Shown piece after piece: positions 1 to 7,471 of a DNA stretch of 64,000 nt. How positions within the stretch are numbered: the first letter of the stretch is position 1; the number at the start of each line of letters is the position of its first letter. Source of the stretch: Micromonospora polyrhachis (GTDB lineage: Bacteria; Actinomycetota; Actinomycetes; Mycobacteriales; Micromonosporaceae); NCBI RefSeq assembly GCF_014203835.1, contig NZ_JACHJW010000001.1:3856501-3920500 (forward strand), written 5' to 3'. The position numbers and the translations under genes are program-made. The notes under the pieces were generated by a model. The model was not told the DNA's origin, did no database searches, and worked only from the letters and a program-made list of their open reading frames with translations.

Positions 1-89
1 AGCCGCTCAGCCAACTCGCGGCCCGGCCAGTAGCGCCGGGCCTGGAGTAGGGACAGCAGCCGGAGAGTTCGGGTGCTGGTGTTCGCCAT
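1..89 (-). CDS. YafY/DeoR-type HTH regulator, N-terminal fragment
   Basis: The reverse strand opens with an ATG at 89-87 and reads MANTSTRTLRLLSLLQARRY before running off the window edge. This matches the first helices of HTH_11/WYL regulators, where a start such as R-x-L-R-L-L-x-L-L-Q precedes the winged helix. It lies back to back with the DinB protein gene at 187, a common arrangement in which the regulator controls the enzyme. Only about 30 residues are visible, so the WYL sensory part is inferred. A complete paralogous family member lies at 12781-13749. Confidence 0.6.
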   Translation of the reverse strand, partial: MANTSTRTLRLLSLLQARRYWPGRELAER

Positions 90-186
90 GTTCTTATTCT
101 GGTTCGCGATTCAGGTCAGAAAGTGGCCGCTACGGTCCCTAGCGTGGGTATCGATCGATGGAACACAACCGGAAGGCAGCGAACCC

Positions 187-762
187 ATGACCGTCAACGA
201 GTTGACCACTGACGACAACACCGACGCGCCAACCGTGCACACCACCGCCGATGTCACCGGCGAGCACGCTGACCTGTTGGCGATGCTGGCCCAGTATCGA
301 CACTTCCTGCGCTTCACCACCCGAGACCTCACCGACGAGCAGGCCGGGCAGCGCACCACCGTCAGTGCGCTGTGCCTGGGTGGCCTGATCAAGCACGTTG
401 CCGCCGTCGAGCGGAACTGGGTCGGCTTCATCCTGGATGGTCCAGCATCGATGGGCAACCTTGACGACATGACCGAGGCCGACTGGGCCCAGCGGGCCGA
501 CGAGTTCCGGATGCTGCCCGGTGAGACGCTGGCCGGGGTGCTGGCCGACTATGCCGACACGGCCCGTCGCACCGACGAACTGGTGGCCAGCCTGCCCGAT
601 CTGGGCGCCACGCAGCCGCTGCCGGAAGCCCCGTGGTTCGAGGCCGGTGCGCGGTGGTCGACCCGGCGGGTGTTGATGCACATCGTTGCCGAGACCGCGC
701 AGCACGCCGGCCACGCCGACATCATCCGTGAGTCCCTTGACGGGGCCAAGACCATGGGCTGA
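187..762 (+). CDS. DinB family protein
   Basis: A 191-residue cytosolic four-helix-bundle protein of the DinB/MDMPI superfamily, metal-binding enzymes or thiol transferases that in actinobacteria often use mycothiol. The family usually coordinates the metal with three spaced histidines; candidates are the His in GLIKHVAAVE and the two late ones in LMHIVAETAQHAGHAD. The length is right for the family. I chose the ATG at 187 because the reading frame upstream (from 73) crosses the promoter region of the divergent regulator and looks non-coding. Regulation by the divergent YafY-type protein at 1-89 is inferred from position. The substrate is unknown. Confidence 0.75.
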   Translation: MTVNELTTDDNTDAPTVHTTADVTGEHADLLAMLAQYRHFLRFTTRDLTDEQAGQRTTVSALCLGGLIKHVAAVERNWVGFILDGPASMGNLDDMTEADWAQRADEFRMLPGETLAGVLADYADTARRTDELVASLPDLGATQPLPEAPWFEAGARWSTRRVLMHIVAETAQHAGHADIIRESLDGAKTMG

Positions 763-805
763 CAGCGGCCCGGCCAGGGCACGTCGCGACTCGGCTACCA
801 CGGCC

Positions 806-811
806 TAGTAT
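806..811 (+). promoter_or_regulatory. -10 element of leaderless fur-family promoter
   Basis: TAGTAT ends 7 nt before the GTG at 819 and no ribosome binding site lies between them, so the transcript probably starts at the start codon. No convincing -35 is visible. Confidence 0.4.
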
Positions 812-818
812 TGGTTCG

Positions 819-1241
819 GTGTCGGACTCATCCCTGGCTGAGATGCTGCGCTCCCGCGGGCTGCGGCTGACGGCTCAGCGGCAACTGATCCTCGAAGCCG
901 TTCTCGACCTGAAGCACGCCACCCCGGAGCAGGTGCACAACGCGGTCCGCGAGGTCGCCGCCGGTGTGAACATCACCACGATCTACCGCACCCTGGAATT
1001 GCTGGAGCGGCTCGGTCTGGTTACCCATACACACCTGTCGCATGGGTCGCCGACCTATCACGCGGCCGGGCCGGACCAGCACGTCCATCTCGTCTGCCGC
1101 AACTGTGGGGCGGTGGAGGAGATAGAGCCGGAGCTGCTAGGCCCGCTCGCCGACCAGTTGGTCGACCAGCGTGGGTTCCTGGTCGACATCGGGCACGTCT
1201 CGTTGTTCGGTGTGTGCGGCAAGTGCGGGGAGCAGAAATGA
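819..1241 (+). CDS. Fur family transcriptional regulator
   Basis: A 140-residue metal-dependent repressor. The N-terminal winged helix (residues about 5-80) contains RLTAQRQLILEAV and the recognition segment NITTIYRTLELLERLGLV. The C-terminal dimerisation domain has the structural zinc site in two CxxC pairs (CRNC near residue 93 and CGKC near 135) and the histidines of HVHLVC. Which metal or peroxide signal it senses (Fur, Zur or PerR type) cannot be told. It starts with GTG and appears leaderless. Its TGA overlaps the ATG of the ygfZ-like gene, so the two are probably translationally coupled, which suggests the repressor controls an iron-sulfur maintenance gene. Confidence 0.88.
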   Translation: MSDSSLAEMLRSRGLRLTAQRQLILEAVLDLKHATPEQVHNAVREVAAGVNITTIYRTLELLERLGLVTHTHLSHGSPTYHAAGPDQHVHLVCRNCGAVEEIEPELLGPLADQLVDQRGFLVDIGHVSLFGVCGKCGEQK

Positions 1242-2365
1242 TCGAAATCGCGGGTGCGGTAGCAGTCGAGGCGATCGACGAGGAATCCCGGGACCAGCCC
1301 GAACCGGCGCACGCCGCTGCCGGCGTGGCCGGGGTGGCAGCCCACTACGGCGACCCGATGCGGGAACAGCGGATCCTCGCCACCGATGTGGGCCTGGTCG
1401 ACCGGTCGCACCGGGGCGTACTGGCAGTGCCGGGCGTGGAGCGGGCGAGCTGGCTGCACACGGTGACCACCCAGCACCTTGCCGAGCTGGCCGACGGGCA
1501 GGGCACCGAACTGCTGGTGCTCTCCCCGCACGGGCACGTCGAGCAGCACGCCATGGTCGCCGAGGTCGACGACGCCGTCTGGCTGGACACCGAGCCGGGC
1601 GGCACCACCGACCTGCTGGCCTACCTGGAGAAGATGCGGTTCTTCAGCCAGGTCGATCCGCGTGACGTGACTGCCGACTGGGCGGTGCTCTCCCTGGTCG
1701 GGCCGGGTGCCGTCCGGGCGGCGGGCACGCTCGGCGTGGTCGATCTGGCCGAGCCGGACGTCGTCGAGGTGCCGGGTCCGAAGTTCGCCGCCGGGTCGGT
1801 GCCCCGCCGCCCCACCATCCGGTACGACGTACGACCGCTGCCCGGTGGCGGTTGGGCCCGTCGGGTCCGGCTCGGGGTCGACCTGCTGGTGCCCCGGGCC
1901 GACCTGGCCAAGGTGGTGGGCGAGTTGACCGACGCCGGGGTTCCGCTGGCCGGACTCTGGGCGTACGAGGCGATGCGGGTGGCCGCCCGGCTGCCCCGGG
2001 CCGGCTTCGAGACCGACCATCGCACCATTCCGGCCGAGGTGGACCTGATCGGGCCGGCAGTGCACCTGGACAAGGGCTGCTATCGCGGCCAGGAGACGGT
2101 GGCCCGGGTACACAACCTCGGCCGTCCGCCCCGACGACTCGTACTGCTGCACCTGGACGGGGTGACCACCGACGAGCTGCCGGCGGTCGGCGTGCCGGTC
2201 ACCACCGACGACGGCCGTACGGTGGGCTTTGTCGGTACGGCGGTGCGCCACTTCGAGTGGGGGCCGATCGCGTTGGCAGTGGTCAAGCGCAACGTGGCCG
2301 ACGACGCCCGGTTGCTGGTCGGGGAGAGCGCGGCAGCCATCGATCCGGCTATCGATCCAGCCTGA
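1238..2365 (+). CDS. ygfZ: YgfZ/GcvT-domain folate-binding protein
   Basis: A 375-residue member of the YgfZ (IbaG/Iba57) family, tetrahydrofolate-binding proteins that help build or repair certain 4Fe-4S enzymes. The signature K-G-C-Y-R-G-Q-E-T-V is present (DKGCYRGQETVARVHNLGR), followed by the C-terminal beta-barrel. The ATG at 1238 overlaps the stop of the Fur-type gene (ATGA) and has GGGGAG 6-7 nt upstream; a start at 1214 would lie inside that gene. A fur-ygfZ pair implies expression tied to metal status, which is inference. Confidence 0.85.
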   Translation: MIEIAGAVAVEAIDEESRDQPEPAHAAAGVAGVAAHYGDPMREQRILATDVGLVDRSHRGVLAVPGVERASWLHTVTTQHLAELADGQGTELLVLSPHGHVEQHAMVAEVDDAVWLDTEPGGTTDLLAYLEKMRFFSQVDPRDVTADWAVLSLVGPGAVRAAGTLGVVDLAEPDVVEVPGPKFAAGSVPRRPTIRYDVRPLPGGGWARRVRLGVDLLVPRADLAKVVGELTDAGVPLAGLWAYEAMRVAARLPRAGFETDHRTIPAEVDLIGPAVHLDKGCYRGQETVARVHNLGRPPRRLVLLHLDGVTTDELPAVGVPVTTDDGRTVGFVGTAVRHFEWGPIALAVVKRNVADDARLLVGESAAAIDPAIDPA

Positions 2366-2407
2366 ACTGGCGTTCAGTGGGGCTGACCGGACCGGCCGGG
2401 CAGCGTC

Positions 2408-2413
2408 TAGGAT
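2408..2413 (+). promoter_or_regulatory. -10 element of leaderless promoter before BKACE gene
   Basis: TAGGAT lies 7 nt before the ATG at 2421, with a possible -35 CTGACC at 2383-2388 (19-nt spacer). There is no Shine-Dalgarno sequence in the short gap. Confidence 0.4.
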
Positions 2414-2420
2414 CGCCGAC

Positions 2421-3260
2421 ATGACGACAGGGACGTTGATCACGGTTGCTCCGACCGGCGCGGAGTCCACGAAGGCGGACGTACCAGCGTTGCCGGTGAC
2501 CCTCGACGAGCTGGTGGTGACCGCCAAGGAGTGCGAGGCGCTCGGTGCCGCCGTGATCCACGTCCACATCCGGGACGACGAGGCGCGGCCGACCCTGGAC
2601 CTGGGTCGGCTGCGGGAGACCGTGGCGGCACTGCGGGACAGCACCGACCTGATCGTGCAGCTCTCCAGCGGTGGTGCGGTGACCGACCCGGAGTCCGACC
2701 GGCTGGCCGTGCTCGACGCCGCGCCGGACATGGCTTCCTGCACCATGGGCACGGTCAACTTCGGTGACGACGTCTTCATGAACCGGTGGGAGTTCATCGT
2801 CGACCTGCACACCCGGATGCAGGAGCGGGGTGTCGTCCCCGAGTACGAGATCTTCGACCTGGGGCAGCTCACCTCGTTGCAGCGGCTGCTCAGCAAACAC
2901 GGGTTGCCAGCCGGTGGGCACGTACACGTGGATTTCGTGATGAATGTCCCCGGCGGCCTGCCCGGTACGACGGAGGCCCTGGTCGCCTGCCGGCAGGCCC
3001 TGCGTGACCTGCCGGACGGTACGACGTTCTCGGCCACCGGCATCGGCCGGAGCACCATCCCGGTGCTGCTGGCCTCCCTCTCCGCCGGTGGTCACCTGCG
3101 GGTCGGTATGGAGGACACGATCACCTACGCCAAGGGTCGGCCGGTCGAGTCGAACATGCAGTTGGTCGCCCGGGCGGTCGGGTTCGCCCAGCTGGCCCAG
3201 CGCACCCCGCTGACGCCAGCGGAGGCCCGCGAGCTGCTGGGCATCCCGACCGCCGGGTAG
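2421..3260 (+). CDS. BKACE family enzyme (3-keto-5-aminohexanoate cleavage-like)
   Basis: A 279-residue TIM-barrel enzyme of the beta-keto acid cleavage family. These zinc enzymes condense a beta-keto acid with acetyl-CoA to give a CoA ester and acetoacetate. Zinc ligands are expected in the strand motif AAVIHVHIRDDE (two His near residue 47) and a late Glu; GGHVHVDFVMN and GSxx-type loops (QLSSGGAV) fit the fold. Substrate specificity varies widely in the family and cannot be read here. The gene follows ygfZ by 55 nt but has its own leaderless promoter, so it may be a separate unit. Confidence 0.82.
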   Translation: MTTGTLITVAPTGAESTKADVPALPVTLDELVVTAKECEALGAAVIHVHIRDDEARPTLDLGRLRETVAALRDSTDLIVQLSSGGAVTDPESDRLAVLDAAPDMASCTMGTVNFGDDVFMNRWEFIVDLHTRMQERGVVPEYEIFDLGQLTSLQRLLSKHGLPAGGHVHVDFVMNVPGGLPGTTEALVACRQALRDLPDGTTFSATGIGRSTIPVLLASLSAGGHLRVGMEDTITYAKGRPVESNMQLVARAVGFAQLAQRTPLTPAEARELLGIPTAG

Positions 3261-3284
3261 GCGCGGCACCACCTGCCTACGCCG

Positions 3285-4217
3285 TCACGCCGTTCGCCTT
3301 GGCGCACCTTCGCGGCACGCGGCCAGCGCCTCGGTCAGCCAGGGGCGCAGCACCGGTAGGACACTGGCGGGCTGCATGGCCTGGGTGTGGTCGAGCCCGT
3401 CCAACACCTGGACCGTCCAGCCGTACGCTTCGATCTCCGCCCGGTGTCGGACGAGCGGGCCAGCCAGGTCGACGCGGACGTCTCCCCAGTTCTCGTCGTA
3501 CTGGATGATGTCGGCGGAACCCGCGAAGCACAGCCGTGGGCAGGTGAGCCGAGCCTGGGCGGTGCGGTCGTCGAAGCCCTGTAGTGCCTGGTAGAGCGTG
3601 ACGAACTGCCTGGTCTGCGCCTCGTTCAACGTCATCTCGACGGTGGACCAGTCCGGTTGGTCGGTCGAGGTGTCGGTGGTCGGGTCGGCTGTTCCTGCCG
3701 GTGCCGTTGCCGGGGTGGGCGTCGGCTCGGCCGATGCTGGCTTGTGCCGGGCTGCGATCGACATTTCGTAGGTGGTCATGGTGACCCGCAGCATTTCGGC
3801 ATACGGCCCGTGTAGTGGTGGAAAGCCGCCCATCACCAGCGCGGAGAGCCGGTCGGTGCGCAGCGCCAGTTGCAGCCCGCTCAACGCCAGCCAGGAGTAG
3901 CCGTAGTAGGCGAACTGCTGGGCGTCGACCGCGTCGGCGACGGCGAGGAGGTCGCTCGCGAGGTTGTCGGGGGTCAGGGTGTCTGGTTTCGGGTTGGCCA
4001 GGACGTGTCCCTCGTAGTCGAACGCCACCACCCGGAAGTCGTTCCGCAGGCCGTCGATGAGTGTCCGCCCGAGGGCGGGATCCATGCCCCACCTGCGTAG
4101 TTCGTCGGCCCGGGAACCCTCGGCGGGATGCGGGTTCACCGGTAGGAGCAGGGTGGGGCCGGTGCCGTCGACCGTCAGGTCGATGACCGCCCCGTCGTGC
4201 AGTTCCGCTTCGGCCAT
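3285..4217 (-). CDS. Alpha/beta hydrolase fold protein
   Basis: A 310-residue soluble protein with an alpha/beta hydrolase layout: an early strand-loop (GPTLLLPVNPHP), the strand before the nucleophile elbow (FAYYGYSWLALSGLQLA) and a C-terminal histidine (VLDGLDHTQAMQP). The expected G-x-S-x-G elbow reads G-Y-S-W-L, so the last Gly is replaced; catalytic activity is uncertain. A Pro/Thr-rich insert (about residues 160-185) lies in the cap region. The ATG at 4217 follows an AGAGAAGAG ribosome site; a longer frame reaching 4346 would translate a GTGTCG repeat. It is divergent from a TetR regulator that probably controls it. Confidence 0.65.
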   Translation of the reverse strand: MAEAELHDGAVIDLTVDGTGPTLLLPVNPHPAEGSRADELRRWGMDPALGRTLIDGLRNDFRVVAFDYEGHVLANPKPDTLTPDNLASDLLAVADAVDAQQFAYYGYSWLALSGLQLALRTDRLSALVMGGFPPLHGPYAEMLRVTMTTYEMSIAARHKPASAEPTPTPATAPAGTADPTTDTSTDQPDWSTVEMTLNEAQTRQFVTLYQALQGFDDRTAQARLTCPRLCFAGSADIIQYDENWGDVRVDLAGPLVRHRAEIEAYGWTVQVLDGLDHTQAMQPASVLPVLRPWLTEALAACREGAPRRTA

Positions 4218-4258
4218 CTTGTCTTCTCTCTTCTCTGTCGACGTCAACCTCGACGTTT

Positions 4259-4288
4259 GTGTCGGTGTCGGTGTCGGTGTTTGTGTCG
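4259..4288. repeat. GTGTCG hexamer tandem repeat
   Basis: Five copies of GTGTCG, the fourth degraded to GTGTTT, lie in the untranslated leader between the hydrolase gene and its regulator. A GC-rich palindromic stretch of GGCAC/CCGG units follows directly. Confidence 0.7.
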
Positions 4289-4346
4289 GTACCGGCACGG
4301 CACCGGCACGCCATCTCCGTATCGGATAAAGTAATGCGTAAGGCAA

Positions 4347-4359
4347 GATAGCTTATATC
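4347..4359. promoter_or_regulatory. Candidate TetR operator
   Basis: GATAGCTTATATC, a GATA-N5-TATC dyad, lies in an unusually AT-rich stretch between the divergent hydrolase and TetR genes, just before the TetR ribosome site. CGTAAGG occurs on both sides as a direct repeat. Position is the main support. Confidence 0.35.
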
Positions 4360-4376
4360 GTAAGGAGTTGCCAGGA

Positions 4377-5357
4377 ATGGTCGTCTACGCCGGGCAGAAC
4401 GATCCCGCCTGGTCGATGTCCCGACTGTGGCGTTCGGCTCCTGCGGAGCGCTCCCGACCCGCGCCTGGGCCCAAACCCGGGCTGAGCCTGGAGGTGATCG
4501 TGGCCGCCGCCATCGACGTCGCCGACCGGGACGGCCTGGTCGGACTCTCCATGAAGGCGGTGGGGCAGCGGCTCGGCCGGACCGCGATGGCGCTGTACAC
4601 CTACGTGCCCGGAAAGAACGAACTGATCGACCTGATGCACGACGCGGTGCACGCCGAACTGCCCGACGACTACGACCTCGGCGCGGGCTGGCGGGCGGCG
4701 ACCACGACCTGGGCGCGTCAGCTACTGGCATTCCACCTGCGGCATCCGTGGACATTGCAGGTGTCGTATGCCCGGCCGGTGCTCGGCCCGTACGAGCAGA
4801 ACGTCGTCGAGACCCTGACCCGCATACTTCGCGAGAGCGGACTGCCGGCCCGGACGATCCGACGCGTCAGCGGTGTCCTCCTGCACTTCGTACGCGGCAC
4901 GGCGCAGACCATCGCCGAGGCGCGGCTCGCTGCTGCGGAGACCGGTACCTCGGATCAGGAATGGTGGTCCGCCCGGTCCGCCCAGTTGGCGGCGGTCGCC
5001 CCGGACTTCGCCACTCGTTTTCCGGCCCTGACCTGGCTGGCGAGCCAGGAACAGGCCGAGGGGGCGACGCGCCCCGCCGATGCCGCAGGCGGGTCGGCGG
5101 TCGACGGTGCCGGTGCGCCGGTGGTCGACGGTGTGGATCCGCAAGTTGGCGCTGGTGCGCCGGTGGTCGACGGTGTGGATCCGCAAGTTGGCGCTGGTGC
5201 GCCGGTGGTCGACGGTGTGGATCCGCAAGTCGGTGCTGCTGACGATTCGGCGATCGATGCGCGGCCGTATCTGGAGCATGAGACGGCGGAGATGTTCGCG
5301 ACCGGGCTGGCCGTCCTGCTGGATGGGATCGAGGTGACCATCGGCCGGTCCGAATGA
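4377..5357 (+). CDS. TetR family regulator (TetR_C subfamily) with tandem-repeat linker
   Basis: A 326-residue TetR-type repressor. An N-terminal HTH (about residues 36-82) reads SLEVIVAAAIDVADRDGL then MKAVGQRLGRTAMALYTYV, followed by a ligand-binding helical domain. Near residues 247-288 it carries three copies of a 14-residue repeat (APVVDGVDPQVGAG). This makes it far longer than the usual 200-250 residues, and the C-terminal helix of the domain resumes after the repeats. The ATG at 4377 has AAGGAG 9 nt upstream. It faces the hydrolase at 3285-4217 and presumably represses it and itself. Confidence 0.82.
   Translation: MVVYAGQNDPAWSMSRLWRSAPAERSRPAPGPKPGLSLEVIVAAAIDVADRDGLVGLSMKAVGQRLGRTAMALYTYVPGKNELIDLMHDAVHAELPDDYDLGAGWRAATTTWARQLLAFHLRHPWTLQVSYARPVLGPYEQNVVETLTRILRESGLPARTIRRVSGVLLHFVRGTAQTIAEARLAAAETGTSDQEWWSARSAQLAAVAPDFATRFPALTWLASQEQAEGATRPADAAGGSAVDGAGAPVVDGVDPQVGAGAPVVDGVDPQVGAGAPVVDGVDPQVGAADDSAIDARPYLEHETAEMFATGLAVLLDGIEVTIGRSE
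5115..5240 (+). repeat. Three 42-bp in-frame tandem repeats
   Basis: Units at 5115-5156, 5157-5198 and 5199-5240. The first two are identical and the third differs only at its end. Each encodes a 14-residue Val/Gly/Asp-rich segment in the linker of the TetR protein, and near-identity implies recent duplication. Confidence 0.9.
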
Positions 5358-5442
5358 ATGTCGGCGGCTCGTTCGTGGGGGTAGATCTCACTCCTGAGGG
5401 TTCCCTAAGGTCGGTCCGGCTCGGCTCGGTACCGTCCACGTC

Positions 5443-6417
5443 ATGGGAAAGATCTACAGGGGTGGGGTGCCACTCGCCGAGGTGCTGCGCTCCGGTTTCG
5501 TGGAGGGCACACACCATGGCTCGGTCGTGGTGCTGGACTCGACCGGAGCGGTGCTGGCTGCGGCCGGCGACATCGAGTCGCCGATCTTCCCGCGTTCGGT
5601 CAACAAGCCGATGCAGGCGATCGGCATGCTGCGGTCCGGTCTGCGTCTGGCTGACGCCGCCGACCTCGCTCTGGTCTGCGCCAGCCACCACGGTGAGGAC
5701 TTCCACCTGACCCGGGTGGAGACGCTGCTGCGCAGCGCCGGCCTGACCGAGGCAGCGCTGCACTGCCCGCCGGCCCTGCCCCTCGGGGAAGCGGCCAAGT
5801 TGGCTCTGTACCAGGCTGGCGGCCAGCCGAGCCGGTTACACATGAACTGCTCCGGTAAGCACGCCGGAATGCTCCTGACCTGCCTGGCGGCGGGCTGGCC
5901 GACGGAGGGTTACTGGCGTCCGGAGCACCCGTTGCAACAACGGGTACAAGCCGCCGTCGAGCAGTTGGCCGGGGAGGAGACCTCAGCGGTCGGCGTGGAC
6001 GGCTGCGGTGCTCCGGTGCTGGCGGTCTCGCTGACCGGGCTGGCCGGGGCGTACCTGCGGTTGGTCTCGGCCGCCCCGGGGTCTGCGGAGCGGACCGTGG
6101 CGGACGCGATGCGTACCCACCCCCTGCTCGTGGCCGGCACCGGCGCGGAGGACGCCCGCCTGATGACCGGGATACCCGGGTTGCTGGCCAAGAGCGGGGC
6201 GGAGAGCGTGATCGCGGCTGCCCTGCCGGGCGTCGGTGCGGTCGCCGTCAAGGTCGATGATGGGGCCATGCGGGGCCGGTTGCCAGCACTGGTCGCCGGC
6301 CTGCGCCGGCTGGGCGTACGGGCCCCGGTCCTGGACGAACTGGCCGACGTGGTCCAGCCCGACGGCACCCACATCCTTGGTGCACGGAAGGGCCCCTTCT
6401 TATCGCTTTCCGTATAG
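5443..6417 (+). CDS. Asparaginase (Rhizobium-type, PF06089 family)
   Basis: A 324-residue cytosolic enzyme of the Rhizobium etli-type asparaginase family, which hydrolyses L-asparagine to aspartate and ammonia. Family hallmarks are present: RSVNKPMQAIGML, the catalytic-region C-A-S-H-H-G-E, HMNCSGKHAGML, and VGVDGCGAPV. Length is normal. The last ten residues (RKGPFLSLSV) are encoded by the left arm and core of a palindromic element at 6386-6425, so the native C terminus has been replaced or extended by that element. It stands alone, with a monocistronic-looking upstream gap of 85 nt. Confidence 0.88.
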   Translation: MGKIYRGGVPLAEVLRSGFVEGTHHGSVVVLDSTGAVLAAAGDIESPIFPRSVNKPMQAIGMLRSGLRLADAADLALVCASHHGEDFHLTRVETLLRSAGLTEAALHCPPALPLGEAAKLALYQAGGQPSRLHMNCSGKHAGMLLTCLAAGWPTEGYWRPEHPLQQRVQAAVEQLAGEETSAVGVDGCGAPVLAVSLTGLAGAYLRLVSAAPGSAERTVADAMRTHPLLVAGTGAEDARLMTGIPGLLAKSGAESVIAAALPGVGAVAVKVDDGAMRGRLPALVAGLRRLGVRAPVLDELADVVQPDGTHILGARKGPFLSLSV

Positions 6418-6425
6418 GAAGGGCC
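6386..6425. repeat. Dispersed palindromic element, copy 1 (terminator-like)
   Basis: Arms GGAAGGGCCCCTTC (6386-6399) and GGAAGGGCC (6417-6425) flank the core ATCGCTTTCCGT. The same core recurs inverted in copy 3 (43531-43580), and a diverged version is in copy 2 (40351-40395). A CTCTTTC tail follows. It contains the stop codon of the asparaginase gene. Confidence 0.75.
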
Positions 6426-6449
6426 TCTTTCTAACCACGTAGCGCAGGT

Positions 6450-6521
6450 GGGGTGCGCTGGATCGTGTGGCAGGCACGGGGTGTGCTGATCGTGTGGCAG
6501 GCACGGGTGCGCTGACCCGTG
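6450..6521. repeat. 27-bp minisatellite between convergent genes
   Basis: Two near-identical 27-28 bp units (6450-6477, 6478-6504), each containing GATCGTGTGGCAGGCAC, plus a partial third. They fill the gap between the asparaginase gene and the convergent hydrolase gene. Confidence 0.75.
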
Positions 6522-6525
6522 CGTG

Positions 6526-7332
6526 TCACGCCGGCGGCAGGAACGCCAGCAGCGCCTCGTTGACCGGGCCGGGGCGTTCCAGCGGCAGTAGATGCCCCGC
6601 ATCCGGAACGTCGGGCAGCCGTACCGCACCCGGCACCTCGGTCACGATCTGATCGGCCAGCCGGGAGATGTCCGGGATGTCGGCCGCGCCGGCACCGACC
6701 AGCACCGGTACACGGATCTCGCCGAGCCGTCCGATGGCCGGCGGGTCGAGCTGGCGTACCGGCACCTCGGCCAGCGCATGCTCGGCGGCCAGTGCCCGGC
6801 GGTTCAGCTCCCGGGCGAAGTCGAGCAGGTCGGCGTCGATGTCCTCCGGCCGGCGGCCCGGACCGACCACCCAGAACCGCACCTCGGCGTCGGCGTTGGC
6901 CTCGATGTCGTCGTCGGCGATGTCCCCGTTCAGTGCGTCCCACAGGTCGTCCGCCTCGGCGGACCACTGGTGACCGGAGACGGCGGTGCCGAAGAGGGCG
7001 AGGGCCCAGACCCGGTCAGGGTGGGCGAGGGTGGTGTCGATCGCCACCGCCCCGCCGAAGGAACAGCCAACCAGCGCGGCCCTGGGCACTTCCAGCGCGT
7101 CGAGCAGCCCGGCCACGTCGTCGTGGTTGGCGAAGGCGGTGCCGGGCGCGTCGGACTCGCCGTATCCGGGAAGGTCCAGGTTGATGACCCGGTGGCGAGC
7201 AGCGAGCGCCTCGATCTGCCCGCGCCACATCCGCCGGTCGGCGATGCCGGCATGCAGGAGTACGACGACAGGTCCGTCGCCGCCGGTGTCGTCGTACGAG
7301 AGTGCGGTTCCGTTTACTTTGATCTTCGGCAC
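6526..7332 (-). CDS. Alpha/beta hydrolase
   Basis: A 268-residue serine hydrolase. The oxyanion strand reads VVVLLHAGIADRRMW, the nucleophile elbow is G-C-S-F-G-G (ALVGCSFGGAVA), an acid follows in the VPVLVGAGAADIPD strand, and the late catalytic His is in PDAGHLLPLERP. This is typical of the lactonase/esterase-like group. The GTG at 7332 begins VPKIKVNGTALSYDD, the usual first strand, and sits 6 nt from a good promoter, so the much longer open frame to 7539 was not used. It is divergent from the XRE operon; the substrate is unknown. Confidence 0.8.
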   Translation of the reverse strand: MPKIKVNGTALSYDDTGGDGPVVVLLHAGIADRRMWRGQIEALAARHRVINLDLPGYGESDAPGTAFANHDDVAGLLDALEVPRAALVGCSFGGAVAIDTTLAHPDRVWALALFGTAVSGHQWSAEADDLWDALNGDIADDDIEANADAEVRFWVVGPGRRPEDIDADLLDFARELNRRALAAEHALAEVPVRQLDPPAIGRLGEIRVPVLVGAGAADIPDISRLADQIVTEVPGAVRLPDVPDAGHLLPLERPGPVNEALLAFLPPA

Positions 7333-7338
7333 AGGTCG

Positions 7339-7368
7339 ACCGTAGGTAGTCGTGGCGACATATTGCAA
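7339..7368 (-). promoter_or_regulatory. Leaderless promoter of the hydrolase gene
   Basis: On the minus strand -35 TTGCAA (7368-7363) and -10 TACGGT (7344-7339) are separated by 18 nt. The GTG start follows after 6 nt. Confidence 0.6.
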
Positions 7369-7412
7369 CAGTTTTACCTGATCGTCCGGTAAGCGCCTTG
7401 GAATGATCTGTG

Positions 7413-7465
7413 TGCTAGCTCTCGCAAGCATTTTGCTTGCAGAAGCTAGCAGTGCGACGTACGGT
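7413..7465 (+). promoter_or_regulatory. Promoter with large inverted repeat upstream of XRE gene
   Basis: Outer arms TGCTAGCT (7413-7420) and AGCTAGCA (7444-7451) enclose inner arms GCAAGCA (7424-7430) and TGCTTGC (7434-7440). The right half overlaps a -35 TTGCAG (7437-7442), which is 17 nt from -10 TACGGT (7460-7465). The ATG at 7472 follows after 6 nt. A regulator bound to this dyad would block the promoter; autoregulation by the XRE protein is the simplest reading. Confidence 0.6.
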
Positions 7466-7471
7466 TGGCAC

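Noticed and set aside
1058-3058. Open reading frame of 666 codons on the minus strand
   Set aside because: It lies antisense to fur, ygfZ and the BKACE gene, whose families are clear; the translation is Arg/Pro-rich low complexity typical of shadow frames in high-GC DNA.
4218-4346. Longer hydrolase start at 4346
   Set aside because: It would translate the GTGTCG repeat into a Pro/Thr run and overlap the operator region; the ATG at 4217 has a good ribosome site.
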